Assembly (NCBI GenBank): GCA_020744425.1
Contig: JAGMUV010000001.1
Coordinates: 6,820,001-6,884,000, forward strand
DNA length: 64,000 nt
Reading direction: 5' to 3'
From: Dactylonectria macrodidyma
Lineage: Eukaryota; Ascomycota; Sordariomycetes; Hypocreales; Nectriaceae
Shown: positions 12,081 to 25,220 of the stretch, in pieces
Layout: every line of letters starts with the position of its first letter
How positions within the stretch are numbered: position 1 is the stretch's first letter
The notes under the pieces: generated by a model
What the model saw: only the letters and a program-made list of their open reading frames with translations
The model's database searches: none
Told to the model about the DNA's origin: nothing
Translations under genes and position numbers: made by a program

Positions 12081-15021
12081 ATGGAGACTGGCGCGGATGC
12101 TGTTCTCTTGATGACGAGCAAGACGTCATTGATTGAGAAGACTCAGCAACGGTACATCGACGCATTGGAGAAACGGATTGCCGCTCTTGAACAGCAGGCT
12201 GACAACACTAAACAAATACTACCAACATCTACTCCTACCTCCACCGCCGCATCGTCAACGGTTGAAGCCCCTCCTCCTGATACATCTGCAGTCGGCGACC
12301 CCTCCTATGATGCTTTGACCGATACAAAAGACTAACCCATGACCCAGCCAAGTACCACGAAAGAGGCAGATAAATCAGATGAGTCGAAGCTTCTTAAGTC
12401 CGCCACGTCCATTCAGGCCTACTCCAGATTCTTCGGGAAGGTCAAAATAGTGGGCAGAAGATACTCGAAGGACAATGAAGAGAAGAAGGAGAAACCGATC
12501 GGCAAAGAAGAGGTAATCAGTGACGTCCAGCCCGCAGACGGAGTTTCGGATTCCGAAAAGAAGACCACAGAACCCTGTGTCCATAGCCACGGAGGCACCG
12601 TTGCGCCAATGATCCTCACCTTGGGTCTCGATGATGACGACTTCATTATCAAAGCCAACGTTCGAATCGCCGATCCTGAACTCCAGGCCCTGATTCAGAT
12701 TGTGTTTGCGCACTATCCCGGCTTCGGCCCGGACATGGTAGTCACCACACTCGACAGTCCGTTTGAGCCATTCATCCAATATTGGAGAGATCTTCAGGCG
12801 TTGGCAAAGGGCCAAGAGGACCACCCCGCAGTTTTGGCCTTTCGAAACCGACTGCAGCGCTTCAAAGAATCGGGCCAAGACATGACAGGGTGGCCAAAGC
12901 GTCTCGATGACTTTGCAAAAAGTGACGATGGCCTCGAGCGTACTCGTCAGAATCTGGAAATGCTGCTGGAGGTGATCCATGAAGCTGTCAGAGGACGCGC
13001 AGGCGACCAGAGTCTCTCTAGGATTCTCGAAGACGATTCATCAACCAGCCAGGAAATCGTCAACTTCGAAAATCTCTGGACCGTCTACAAACCAGGTGAC
13101 ATTGTCGTCTCTCGTGTCTTCTTGGATGAGCTGCAGGCCTTCATTGTTCACGAGTCCATGGAGTCCGCAATGGAAAGGAAAGGCTTCAGTCCGCACTGGA
13201 GGCTCGTCTGCTGGACGTATGATTGGACGGGAAAAACCTTCAGAAGAATTCCGGCAGAGCTTAGGGTTGAATTCTTCAAAGGATCCAGAAAGGTCCAGTC
13301 ACTTCCCGTATTTCCAGTCAAATATCTGTCCGAAGCGGAAAGAAGCCATCTGGAGCAGCGAGGGCGTCGGTTCCAGAAAATCTGCCTGAGCAACAAGGGT
13401 TTTCGACTGTTTCAATACACTGGAGACTCTATACTGAGAGCCAGCGGTATTGGAAAAGTCCATCTGGTAGGATGCAAAACAATGTAGTAAGAGAAACAGT
13501 ACTAATCTCTAGGATACAGACACGTGTGCTGGATAATGACAAGAATACCGATCAATGGCAATCTCCCCTCGACGCATTGGGGAAATTGCTTCACGAGCTC
13601 ATTCATGGTACCGACTTCACCAACACCGTCGTTGCCGAAGTAAAACACTCATATCTGAGAATTTGATGATCATCCGCTGATAACAGATTAGATCGATGGA
13701 GCTGAACAGGTTGTGATAGACGCCTTGTCATTCAGAGATTACGGCCCTGGCAAACATTATCAGCACAAAAACCAACTACCTATGGGTAACTTGCGGTTCT
13801 GGAAACAAACCAAAGCTTGTCGCTGCTCCGTCTGCCAGGAAAATTTTGAGCTGAATGAGAGTCAGCGGTCTCACTATGACCTCGAGCCAGCCAAGATCAG
13901 GGAGGAGTTTTCGGATCCAACGCAGTATCTAATATGCCCACCTCGAGTTCTAGGTTATCACCTCTCCAGGAAGCGCTGGGTGGAGCTCAAAGTCACTGAG
14001 GTGAAAGACATCAAGCAGAGGGTCGACACCAGGGCCTTCGACTATCTTCAGATGGAGTCGGTTAAGTCCAAAGAGCTTCTCAAGAGTCTAGTCATGAGCC
14101 ACTGGAACACGAAAAGAAGCGACAACAAGGGCAAAATGCAAGACCTAATGAAAGGAAAAGGGGAAAGCCTTGTGATATTACTCTATGGTAGGTATTACTG
14201 TGAGACACATTGGTTTACAAGAACTGACATCGCTAGGTCCCCCGGGAGTTGGAAAGACGTTGACCGCTGAGACGGTGGCACTTGCTACGGGAAGGCCTTT
14301 GTTATTCGTCACCGTCGCCGATATTGGACTCGATCCTGAAAAAGTCGAAGAAAATCTTATTGATGTCTTCAGACTTGCTGCTTCTTGGGAGGCTATAATC
14401 CTCTTGTGAGATCTCTCCAACTTCTATTCTGTCTAGGGATGTCAGCTAACGATTTTCTACTCAGTGACGAAGCGGATGTGTTCCTAGAATCAAGGTCCAA
14501 CGACACCGCGAGTTTGCCGAGGAATGCACTCGTCTCGGGTCAGTACTTCGGTTTTGTATGAGTGACATGGCACTAACTAGTTCAAAGAACTTCTCAGAGT
14601 CTTAGAGTACTACGACGGAATGTTGATACTAACTACTAATCGACTGCGGCGGTTCGACCACGCAGTCATGTCAAGAATGAATCTCGCCATCCGATACCCT
14701 GACCTCAACGACGAGCAGAAGAAGAGAATCTTCTTGCAATTCTTGGGTCAGCTGGACGAGGACTCTACAACGGACCGTGCCAGGATCGAACAATGGATAC
14801 GTGACGAGGACACTAGAGAGCAGCTCGACGGACTCAACGGCCGCCAGATCCGAAACATCCTCTTCTCGGCAGCCAAGATGACGTCAGAGCAAGAAGGTGG
14901 AAAGCTCAGCTTGGAGGCGATCAAGCGGCTTGCCCAGGCAACGAAGAGGTTTGCGCAGGAGATTCGTGCCGACATGGAGGCATCGCGTGTCAAGAATGAG
15001 CCAAGCTATCGCACAATGTAG
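12081..15021 (+). CDS. AAA+ ATPase with fungal DUF7025-like N-terminal region
   Basis: Large AAA+ protein of the fungal family that carries a DUF7025-like domain before one ATPase module. Seven exons, 12081-12290, 12348-13466, 13520-13639, 13692-14187, 14237-14405, 14465-14538 and 14588-15021, sum to 874 codons (873 aa). Walker A is GPPGVGKT, created by splicing at 14187/14237. Walker B is LFDEAD, again across an intron. Sensor 1 is ILTTNR, followed by FDHAVMSRMNLAIRYPDL with an arginine-finger position. The last 130 residues are the helical lid. The N-terminus has a short coiled coil (ALEKRIAALEQQ) then a Thr/Ser/Pro linker. Intron 1 uses a weak GTCGGC donor but a perfect ACTAAC branch site. 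Substrate unknown; related proteins are cytosolic or nuclear. Confidence 0.85.
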
Positions 15022-15165
15022 CCTATTAAGGTCTTGAGCTATCACTAAGGCTGTCCACTCTAGGTGAGGCGCTGGCACAAAGGCAAATGAACGTAGTTTT
15101 TAATACACGATTAAATATCCCTAAGGCCCAATGCTTCCACGACTGTTCTTGTCCAACAAATCCTT

Positions 15166-16497
15166 TTAGCTCATTTTTCCTCCTGATTTCCAGAAGAGAG
15201 TCGATATTGCCACAGTTAAAGCCCCGAGTCCCATGATGGTGCCTCCGCATACCTGAGCCCATAGATACTTGCCCTTGTAGGCATCTATTAAAGCACCCAT
15301 CGCTGGTGGTCCTGTAAGGCTAGCCATGCCGCAAATAGCAAAAACCATTCCCAAGCGCGTCCCAAGCTTATTTGATCCCATACTCAGACTATTAATGGCA
15401 CTAGGGAAAAGACCCTGGGCTCCGCCATTGACGCATCCCATTAGCGCCGAGTATACATACATGGACGTACGATCCTTAATTCCAATCCATATAAATATGG
15501 TAACGGATAGAAGCATGCAGAGCAAAGTCCACGTCCTAACTTCTCCCCAAAAACGATCCGCAATGATACCTGATAGTGGGCGTGCGATGATTGACACAGC
15601 GTTTGAAAGGAGTAAAAACCGAACTGAATAGTTCGGGGTAAGGCTTAAAATGGCAGTGGCAAATGAGTTGATCTATTATATGATGAGCCTTGAGCTAAAG
15701 ATGACAATCATGTTACTGGAGACTTGACTCACATAGATCATTACCGCAAAAAGGGAGAAATAAATGAAAAAGCTGCCAACGCAGAATATCAGGAAAAACC
15801 GATTGTGAAATGCCCTCCAGTCTATCAACCCTCCAGCCTTTCTGACATATAAAGGTGACCGAGTTAGAATATTAGCACCAAGCGCGCAAAGAAGGGAGAC
15901 GAGCCCGCAGCACCGTACTGCCCAACCAAAGCCGATTTTAGGAAGGGAATACTGCACAATAGAGGCGTATGTAACGGCGCCAATGCCAGCGCCGCAGCCA
16001 CTAACGCTCATAGCAAGCGCCCGTCTGCTCTTCAAGTGTGCTCCAATTGCTGCTGCAGCTGGCATGGCCATCATGCCTCCACCAAGGCCAACGCAGAGGC
16101 CTTGTGCGAGCAATACATGCCAATATTGACTTGCGAGGCTTGTCATTGTGAGACCAAGTACGCTTAGGCTGGAACCCAACATGATGCAATGCTGACCGTA
16201 TCCAGCATCAGCAAGTCGTCCCGAAATAGGTCCGATAACAAAGGTAAGAAAGAGCTGAGTTGAGCCAATCCAGGAGATTTGAGAAGAAGACCAATCAGTG
16301 GTCTGAGAGTAATACAACTGGAATACACCATAGGCGTTGGGGTTACCCCAAGTCATAAAGTTCACCAGAAGCCCTACCAGCACTTGTGACCATTGCGTGA
16401 GAGCTGATATAGGGTTTGTGGGAAGATCCGATTGACGAAAACCGTTCGAAGAATCGCGATTAACATTGTCGTCAAGTGTTGCTAGTGTTGACGTCAT
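15166..16497 (-). CDS. MFS monocarboxylate permease-like transporter
   Basis: Two exons, 16497-15733 and 15672-15166, joined by an intron with a consensus GTGAGT donor, give 424 codons (423 aa). The protein has the layout of fungal monocarboxylate porters (MCH family): a hydrophilic N-terminus, WSQVLVGLLVNFMTWGNPNAYGVF as TM1, SQISWIGSTQLF before TM2, and GPISGRLADAGYG matching the MFS loop 2-3 signature. Twelve hydrophobic segments are visible to the end. Longer starts at 16629 would add an implausible leader. It lies just downstream of the Zn2Cys6 regulator, on the same strand, and its 1 kb upstream region carries the 9-mer shared with the regulator, deoC and GH1 promoters. Homologues move small organic acids in some species, but specificity is not predictable. 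Confidence 0.85.
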
Positions 16498-16919
16498 AAT
16501 AGCCGTTTCAATTTTGCTTTGATGTTTATTGTAAGTTGATGGATGATAGCAAGAATCTGCTTGAGTTGGACTGTTGGGGCGTACGGTGTAGACGGTGGTG
16601 TGCTCCAATATTGCAGTAAAGATCAGCAATATATTTCAGATGCCTCATGTCTTACAATGGGCAGAATGAATAGATAAGAAATATTTAAAGAGAGGCATTG
16701 CATGTCGTAAGCGAGGGTCCGATGACGGGCTATGGATATGTGATGAAAGTGGCGAATGAGTCAACGGGCCACGGAAAGCTACCCTATGAGTAGATCATGA
16801 AGAAAAAATTACAATTTGGGGCAGAAACCCTGCCGATTGTTTCCCGGAGCGACCTGACGCATCCGAGGTTAGGGAGCAGAAGAGTTGGATGGGACTGAGA
16901 TCCACCACTAACTAATCAT

Positions 16920-16978
16920 CGGAGGGCTTTTCCGCTACTGATGGAGTCTAGCACACCATACTACGGAGGGTTTTCCCG
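16920..16978. promoter_or_regulatory. Duplicated CGG-N9-CCG elements
   Basis: CGGAGGGCTTTTCCG at 16920-16934 and CGGAGGGTTTTCCCG at 16964-16978 are near-identical 15-mers 44 bp apart, each with inverted CGG triplets. This layout is typical of dimeric Zn2Cys6 regulator sites. They sit about 420-480 bp upstream of the transporter start. Function is inferred. Confidence 0.45.
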
Positions 16979-17026
16979 AAAACAATGCAGAACATCACCC
17001 GACGGAGAGTAAATTAGTATGTTTGC

Positions 17027-17035
17027 TTCCGGTGG
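17027..17035. promoter_or_regulatory. Shared 9-mer TTCCGGTGG, MFS promoter copy
   Basis: Exact copy of the 9-mer found in the regulator, deoC and GH1 promoters. It lies 530 bp upstream of the transporter start. It could be a regulator binding site. Confidence 0.45.
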
Positions 17036-17557
17036 AGAGCTTGTGGGCCTGATGTGAACCCGTGAAATAAGATGTGTTGCTATTTTAAGAAAGATCACCG
17101 GATTGAACAACGAGTGGCGTCAGAGAAGACAGGAGAGTCAAGCCCCTGTCGACGAAACCTGGTGGAGCGGGCGCCATACACCCCAGAGTGGAGACGAGAG
17201 CCTGGTGGTTGTCTACGACTACAAGATAGCCTAGTGATTCTAATGGAAGATCCATCACCTAGAAAGTCCTGGTTTCTGATAGTTAAGCTAGTGCCGCCAG
17301 GGAGTCCAACCGAGTTACGGCGTCCATGAAGGTCTAGCAAACCCAGGTATGGTATTCCTTGAGTCCCGTGGCTAATTTGGTTCACTCTATGCTGGCCTAT
17401 CCTAGAAAGTCCCATCCCCATATCCAACCTTGCTCTTGCCCAAGGGAAGTGTTTCCCACAAATATGTCCTGCTGGTTGTCGAAAACTGGCTCATTGCTTA
17501 GGTCTGTGCTCAAAGAGTTGGTGATCGCTACTCAAACTTGTCAGAACAAGCACATAT

Positions 17558-20019
17558 TTATCGGCTGGGACAATGCTCTGTACCTTGTTCATATTCCAGC
17601 ACAGCCTCAGCCATAGACGTATTCTCGCAAAAACCATAAAATTGACCATCAAATTCTGTACCAATTGCATCGGTGGGCATCTCTGGGCTCTCTAGCGGAC
17701 ATAAAGCCGAAATGGTACTCATCGATTGTTGCCCTGGAGGTATCGACATTTGCATGGGGACAGCCTCTGGAAATTTTGTATTGGTACAGCCGCTCTGGTT
17801 AGCTTGTGCAGACTTATTTGAAGTAGATTGTTCAGCTGATACGACTGGCGGTCCGACCTCGAACATGGCATCGACCTCCTTGGCCATGACCAGAGACATT
17901 AGCCTCTTGGTGATAACGAGACCCTGAGCGGCGACGATTGACTTGTCCTTCAACATAGTCTGTATTTGCATGAGACGCCGAATCCCCATCTTCGATTCAT
18001 AAGCTTTTAAACTCAATGGATCGAGAGTTATCGAAATGCATAACGTCGCCCCTGCTGTAAGCAGATGCAAGGAGACAAACGCAATGGCATATGTTTCAGA
18101 GGCTTCTCGAAGATAGGTAGTTGACCCAACTTGGGATATTTGTAGAGCAGCGTCTCGGCAAGTATGCATCGCTATTTGAAAGGGGTCTGGGTGACTGGGT
18201 CCGTCTCCTGGAGAGGCGGATGAGGACGGAGGCATTCTAAATGAGAGCAAAGGCCGGTGAATCAATATCCTCGCATTTTCATATGCAAGCTTGAGGGAAA
18301 GACTCTGAAGCCCAAAGAGATGCTCTTCAAACTGGGCCTCGGACATGTCTGGGCTGCTAGACAATTGATCGCCTGCAATAGGTGCGGCGCGTGTGTTGTC
18401 AAATTTTAGTATTGGCGCAAGGCTTTCGTTCCACTTTAGTAGCTTTGAATTCAGATACGATACTTCATTGACGAGACTCTTCAAGCGAGAAGCCTGGTCC
18501 TGACAATGTTGACTTTCGCTGTAACGAGGTCCGTAGAGGTTATCCAAAGCGGACTTCACAATCGCTGACAATTTTGACATCGCACACTTGAAGAATAGAA
18601 GATTCGGTTTTGTGCAGTGCTGCCCTTCTGGTATAGACCTTGAGTATTCATCGTATGGGTTCAGAGGAGAGACATCGCAATCGCTGTCGGTTATGCTCAG
18701 AGGAAAGCCATAGAGCATGGAGCAGAATGTCTCAATCTCATAGATGGCCCACCAGGCACGTTTTCGGTCTTCAATGGTATGCCGAAGAGACTCATCATCG
18801 GAACTGTCGGTTGGTACCTTACGGTGAAGGTTAAGAGCCTGCGCAATGCGTAAGCCAGACCCGCATAGTGGCCAAGCCATCTCAGGCTCTCCATGGTAGA
18901 GATAATAGCTTCCTAACAGAAGACACATCTGGACTACTTCTAGAGAGCCCAAGGAGATGATGTCTAAGAATCTGAGCTTTAGCCCTGTGAGGATTTTTTC
19001 TTTGAGTGATGCGGCATCGATACTCAGAGAGAGCAATAGCCGTTTCTGTTCAGCATTGGTGTAGTGTAGGCTAGTTGCGAAGACGGCCAAAAGAACAGCC
19101 GCGTATCCAATACGGTTGCCGACTAGAGTTGTCTGACTTGAAGGGTGCAGACCGTGACTGTATAAATTCTGGAACTTATTCCTAAAGTCGCGTTGATGGA
19201 AAAGTAGAGTGAACCAATGGATTCGATCAAAATAGTTCTCCACTAGAATCGTCGCCGCTTCCAATTCAGGTAATAGCAATAAGAGTTCTTGCTCGGTCAT
19301 AAGAGAATTGCGCGACCGTGGAGCTTGATGGTTTTGGGCAGTTTGAAGACGCTGAGATAGTTGTCGCTGAAGGGGACTAGGCGCCCTCCTCAACTGTCTT
19401 TGACCTGGCGACCTCGGCTTGGAATGAGCCCATGTGCTTGCAAGGAACGCGGAGGTTTCCGTTTCTCCAGGAGAGGGAGCTTCGTGATGGTGGAACGCCT
19501 TGGTGTTGGAGTTAGAGATATTGTCAACATACTTTAAGGAGCGTTCAGTTGTACCTCTTCGACAAGAGTGATGGTGGAACTAGCATTCCAAGGAGTATCT
19601 CCAGTAGATTCGTTATGGCCACGTGATGGACTTCTCACAATGAGATCAAGGCTTGAAGGCCTCGCTGCTTCTTCAGATCGAGAGGCGGGCACAGATGCGG
19701 GTGCAGATGCGGGTACAGATGCGGGTACAGAGGAAGACTCATCCCCGGCGCGATGGAGACGACGGCGCTTGGTTACCGCCCCTGCAATCCCGTGGAACGT
19801 TTCGTTCTGTGAGGGATGATGGAATCTCCACCTATCGGTCTGGGCAGCGATGCATTCTACATTGGCCCGAACACACAAGGTGCAAGGGCGTTCAATATCG
19901 CACTAATTGGTTTGTTATTGCCAGAATGTCTTAAAACGGAGTGCTGGGAGACTCACCTTTAGTTTCTGCTTGCGACATCTTTCACAAGCGCTGGGAACCT
20001 TCCGCGCGTTTTCCTTCAT
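17558..20019 (-). CDS. Zn(II)2Cys6 transcription factor with fungal-specific TF domain
   Basis: Nuclear regulator. Three exons, 20019-19957, 19902-19555 and 19498-17558, sum to 784 codons (783 aa). The zinc cluster is split by intron 1 and reads CERCRKQKLKC then DIERPC, TLC and VRANVEC, giving CX2CX6CX5CX2CX6C. A low-complexity linker follows, including a Val/Ala-Pro-Ala-Ser repeat (about residues 75-92) encoded by a 12-bp tandem repeat. The middle region (about residues 230-450) is the fungal-specific TF domain, with GSGLRIAQALNLHR and RKRAWWAIYEIE as its typical motifs. The gene lies between the transporter and deoC, all on one strand, and its own promoter carries the shared 9-mer. This suggests a pathway-specific, perhaps autoregulating factor for those neighbours; that link is inference. 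Confidence 0.9.
19693..19736. repeat. 12-bp coding minisatellite
   Basis: About three and a half copies of a GATGCGGGTACA-type unit lie inside exon 2 of the Zn2Cys6 gene and encode the (V/A)PAS repeat on the minus strand. Unit length is a multiple of 3, so copy-number change would keep the frame. Confidence 0.7.
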
Positions 20020-20790
20020 GACTGATAACACAGCCTCAAAGAAGATGATACTGATAAGAGATGCTGAGCAGCAGGTTCGAGCGTCACCAGACGGTCGGGA
20101 TAGGTTATGCCGTCGGACCGGAAGAGGTCGAGGTTAGTCTCCCACCGGAACCAATTTCTACTTTCGGAATCTGCATGCGTCACGTGTCCGATAGGACTCG
20201 TCACTACGAGACTGACGGCAAGTTCCGTTTCCAGCTTTTCGGCTTCGTCGCCAATAACATAATATATCTAGTTCTTGATTAACATCCGATATGGCTTTGC
20301 AAATTTGGACTTCAAACGAGTCAAGTGTGATTGTTCTCTCCCGTCCCCAAACCAGGCTCTATTTGTGGGTCTGCTGGCAAGTCAACATCATACTTCCTGG
20401 ACGTTATCATGAGTGGAATGGAGGGCAGTTGCAAAAACGGGCCTGTGCAGCGTAGATCGAGTCATGTCTGTGTCTGAGGGCAGAGTTCAATAAGTATGAT
20501 GTGACATTCAGGCAAGTGGCAATTAATTCTTCACCTCATCTGCAATGCAAATTGAGGCTTTGCTGAAGGTCCCATCCTTGAACACTCCCAGCCGAGATAA
20601 GCCATTTATAAAGACTATAGCTGGTGCAAATTCGGCGATTTTGAGATGGAAACATGTATATTCAAAGTATCAGGAATTCCTGCTTGTTTTAAATACATGC
20701 AAGTGCAGCCCCGGTAACCCCCAAGTTTCACAAATACCATGCGCATTCTTTTCCTTTTCCTTCAACCTCTTATACCCCCTTCCAATTCAA
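20020..20790. other. Intergenic: regulator promoter and deoC 3' region
   Basis: 771 bp with no gene recognised. The proximal part holds the CCACCGGAA copy at 20142. The distal part near 20700-20790 is likely the 3' UTR of deoC. Confidence 0.5.
20142..20150. promoter_or_regulatory. Shared 9-mer CCACCGGAA, regulator promoter copy
   Basis: Exact 9-mer 123 bp upstream of the Zn2Cys6 start codon, in the inverted orientation relative to the 17027 copy. A second partial match (GACCGGAAG) lies at about 20116. Confidence 0.45.
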
Positions 20791-21579
20791 CTAGTATCCA
20801 CCAGCTGAGTTGCTATCAATAGGCTTGAATGTCACAGTCGTCGGCTGATCTGTGATTCCTCGCTTGACTGCCTCCTCCATGATTGCCACAGTGGCCGTGG
20901 CACCGATCCTCGTGACGCCAAGCGACATGACATGCAATAAATCGTCTAGAGTTCGCACTCCTCCAGCAGCCTTGACTTGGACTTCAGGCTTTGACCTTTG
21001 TCGCATAAGCTTCAAGTGAGGAACAGTGGCACCCTTGTATGAGTACGCTCCGTCTAGCTGCTTCACAAAGCCATAGCCAGTTGATGTCTTGACAAATCCT
21101 ACCCCGATCTCAGAGCAAATTTCGCAAAGGCGGATGATGTGGTCCTCCTGAAGATAATCGTTTTCAAAGATAACCTTGAGGATAGCCCCGTGCTTGACAA
21201 CGACATCGTTGATCTGTCGGATTTCATCCGCCACATACTCCCAATCATCTCCGAGAGCCTTTCCAATGTTGATAACCATGTCGATCTCCTTACCACCAGC
21301 GGCGGCGGCGGCATCAGCCTCAAAAACCTTGACCTCGGTGGTACTGTTTCCATGGGGGAAGCCAATGACAGGGCAAATTAAAACCTCCGAGCCCTGAAGT
21401 TCTTTCTTTGCCAGAGGAATGAGGTATGGTTTTATGCAGGCGGTGGCAACGTTGTGCTTTTTGGCGATTGCAAGCCCACTAAGTATGTCGGCATCAGTCA
21501 TTGTGGGATGTAACAAAGAATGATCAATCATCTTGGCGAGTTGGCGAAGAGTCACAGTGATCTCGTTTGTAGTGGCCAT
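20791..21579 (-). CDS. deoC: Deoxyribose-phosphate aldolase
   Basis: Class I aldolase that splits 2-deoxyribose 5-phosphate into glyceraldehyde 3-phosphate and acetaldehyde, in deoxynucleoside catabolism. A single exon of 263 codons (262 aa), full length for the family. Recognisable DeoC segments are MIDHSLLHPTMTDADI near the N-terminus, VIGFPHGNSTTEVKV at about residue 72, EIDMVINIGKAL at about 97, and the catalytic Schiff-base Lys in GFVKTSTGYG (about residue 162). The proton-relay Lys is in VQVKAAGGVRT, and the phosphate-binding end is TRIGATA. A free-standing fungal deoC beside a regulator and an MFS transporter suggests inducible use of a deoxysugar or nucleoside source. Its promoter has a triplet of the shared 9-mer. 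Confidence 0.95.
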   Translation of the reverse strand: MATTNEITVTLRQLAKMIDHSLLHPTMTDADILSGLAIAKKHNVATACIKPYLIPLAKKELQGSEVLICPVIGFPHGNSTTEVKVFEADAAAAAGGKEIDMVINIGKALGDDWEYVADEIRQINDVVVKHGAILKVIFENDYLQEDHIIRLCEICSEIGVGFVKTSTGYGFVKQLDGAYSYKGATVPHLKLMRQRSKPEVQVKAAGGVRTLDDLLHVMSLGVTRIGATATVAIMEEAVKRGITDQPTTVTFKPIDSNSAGGY

Positions 21580-22485
21580 TGTGTTGGTGGTGACGTGAAA
21601 GCTGATAGTGAGATGAATGGTGTTTCATGCGGGTTTTCTGTGATATTTAAAACGATATTAACGAGAGAGAATTTAAGTACATCCGTAAACTCTGGCATGG
21701 TTCTTTGCCTGAAAATGCATATTAGTGCATCGACACTCCGCCACGGAAAAATCCCCAGTGACTGTGGCGTTTCATGTCCTTCCGGTGGAATCGTTCTGGT
21801 GGAGTCGTTCCGGTGGAAGCGGCTTTTCATCAGAAATAAGATCCATTCTGGTTCCGATCCAATGAGAAGCGCCGGGGCGGAGGTTTTGAATCGCCACCAT
21901 TTCGGCGTTGATTATGCTAGTTGACATCATCCGAGGTCACGAAAAGATTGGATTGATCTGTGGTGTGAATGGCTATTTCATGGGTCGGTGCAGCGAGAAG
22001 ATTCTCTGTGCTCTCCGGGTGGCAGCGACATGACTAAAGATGGGAAAGTGATAGAATGAATATTTGATCGGAATAAACAGCACGAACGCGACTAGGGTAA
22101 CTTCACTAGCATGGTATAGCGCACAAGATGCTCTTTGTACAGATGATTGAAAATAAGCAGCAAGGAAAAGCCAACGAGGTCTCCTCCACCTCTCTCCAAC
22201 ACCCGCTGAGTGCTCGCAAGGGGTATGTTGCTCTCCAACTCTACTCTGACTACAACACGACCAAAGCAAATGTTGGCAAATGCCATGCCGACGGTACTAT
22301 GATACTCTTGTGTCATTGCCCTTTTATTGATGTCAACTGCCAATTTGCACGTAAGCGCAACAACGGCGAACGAAACATATGTAAAGCACAAGCTCAGCTA
22401 TACTGGGGATTTATCGCTTCCAAATCTGACCTATATCAGACACATTATCGAAACTTCTAGCGTCAACAACTTAGATATTGATGCA
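21580..22485. other. Intergenic: deoC promoter; possible transporter relic
   Basis: About 900 bp. The first 250 bp hold the phased 9-mer triplet of the deoC promoter. On the minus strand at 22391-21973 two overlapping frames encode hydrophobic stretches (for example VSFAVVALTCKLAV and GFSLLLIFNHLY). These could be the worn remains of a transporter, as sugar permeases often neighbour GH1 genes, but no signature survives and I do not call it. Confidence 0.3.
21780..21816. promoter_or_regulatory. Phased triplet of the shared 9-mer, deoC promoter
   Basis: TTCCGGTGG at 21780-21788 and 21808-21816, with a one-base variant TTCTGGTGG at 21794-21802. The three are spaced exactly 14 bp start to start. 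They lie about 200-240 bp upstream of the deoC start codon. Confidence 0.5.
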
Positions 22486-24034
<1,549 letters not shown>

Positions 24035-24201
24035 TTAGAGTCTGCCCGGGGATGAGTTTATATTGATCCCCTTTTCACAATCAGACAACCTCACATCGTC
24101 CATGCGGTGGTTGCTTTTTTAGCAGCTCCGGGACCGGTGCTTCCTAAATTGGCCGTAGCGTGCCAACTGTTGTAAAGGTACGTCCCGACTCAGCATTGAC
24201 T

Positions 24202-24210
24202 CCACCGGAA
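24202..24210. promoter_or_regulatory. Shared 9-mer CCACCGGAA, GH1 promoter copy
   Basis: Exact copy 228 bp upstream of the GH1 pseudogene start, so the promoter element outlived the reading frame. Confidence 0.45.
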
Positions 24211-24360
24211 CCCGGATGTGTTCTCACACCAATTGCAATCGTACGCCTATCTTGAATGGTCACGGAGCTTTATACGCTACCCACCGCAGCTAATCTCGTA
24301 CTCGGACAATCTTAAAGCCAAACAGATGGGAACCAGTTACCGCCCTGCGAAGAGACGGAG

Positions 24361-24381
24361 CCACCGGAAGGGCCACCGGAA
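24361..24381. promoter_or_regulatory. Tandem pair of the shared 9-mer, GH1 promoter
   Basis: CCACCGGAA at 24361-24369 and 24373-24381, 12 bp apart start to start, about 390-400 bp upstream of the GH1 pseudogene. A third partial unit (GCCACC) follows. Confidence 0.45.
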
Positions 24382-25220
24382 AGGCCACCTTTTCACGGCT
24401 TTCAAATTTGCTGTGACTCTTTCCGAACTCTTCGGGTGTAATCTCAGCTCCGCGTGTGACGTTGCGCTGAATTCTGGACCCCGCGTTTCAACTCCTTTAC
24501 AGAGATGAATATTCTGCATGGTTACTACTGTTGAGGTTAGTCGGGATGGCCCAGAGTTATCTGATCAATCGGTGTCACAAGGGTTTTCAGTAGCGATTTC
24601 TTCCTGTGGGAGCCCATGTTGTGATGATGCAAGTTGGAGTGGACTACTCCGGTGAAGGGACGGCAGAATTCCACGGGGTGGTCACATGGGCGAAGATAAA
24701 TGCTGCTACCTCTAATATCTCTGTTTCCTTAAACATTTCTACTCTGGTGATACATCAATACGTATCGTCGATTCCTCCTGACAACTTCTTAGGCAAGGGA
24801 AAGTTGCTGGGAGATGTGTAATCGACTTAGATAATTTACGAAAGGGGTACCCCGCCACTTCAGCTGTCGCCCTACCTACATACAAGCGTAGCGCGCAACT
24901 CCCCAGAAACAGCCATATTTGTTGACCTGATAGAAATTGAGGAAATAGGTGGGGTTTCAGAATCGGATGAGGATGATGAATACCCTTTAGCATTTTTTCT
25001 CTAGTTGGGCCATCGGCTTCGAACTTCGTTAACTCCAAACAAAGTATTGTTTTTCCGGCGTCCGGCCATTTATGCCCACCTTTGGTTGACTTAGATTCTG
25101 CCGTGGCAATGAAGTCGTCGTGAAATATCCAGCCCATACACTTTGGAGTGTCAGTTTGCGAGAAAATATTAAAATAAAGTATTGCGTTTATCCGTAGTCA
25201 TCTTATGAGTTGATGTAACA

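Larger units (their letters stand above)
16498..17557. promoter_or_regulatory. Long upstream region of the MFS transporter
   Basis: 1.06 kb between the transporter start and the 3' end of the Zn2Cys6 regulator. It contains a duplicated CGG-N9-CCG element (16920 and 16964), further CGG/CCG triplets near 16843 and 17002, and one TTCCGGTGG at 17027. CGG triplets are the known half-sites of Zn2Cys6 regulators. A short open frame at 17072-17329 looks like chance. Confidence 0.45.

Noticed and set aside
12375..12980. 201-codon minus-strand frame
   Set aside because: Antisense shadow of the AAA+ ATPase N-terminal exon.
20071..20090. GGTTCGAGC resembling a tRNA B box
   Set aside because: No matching A box or cloverleaf stems at the right distance.
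21973..22391. Hydrophobic minus-strand frames next to the GH1 pseudogene, read as a sugar-permease relic
   Set aside because: No MFS signature survives in either frame; hydrophobicity alone is not enough. Mentioned only as a possibility.
24739..25137. 132-codon minus-strand frame
   Set aside because: No motif, intron support or family resemblance.
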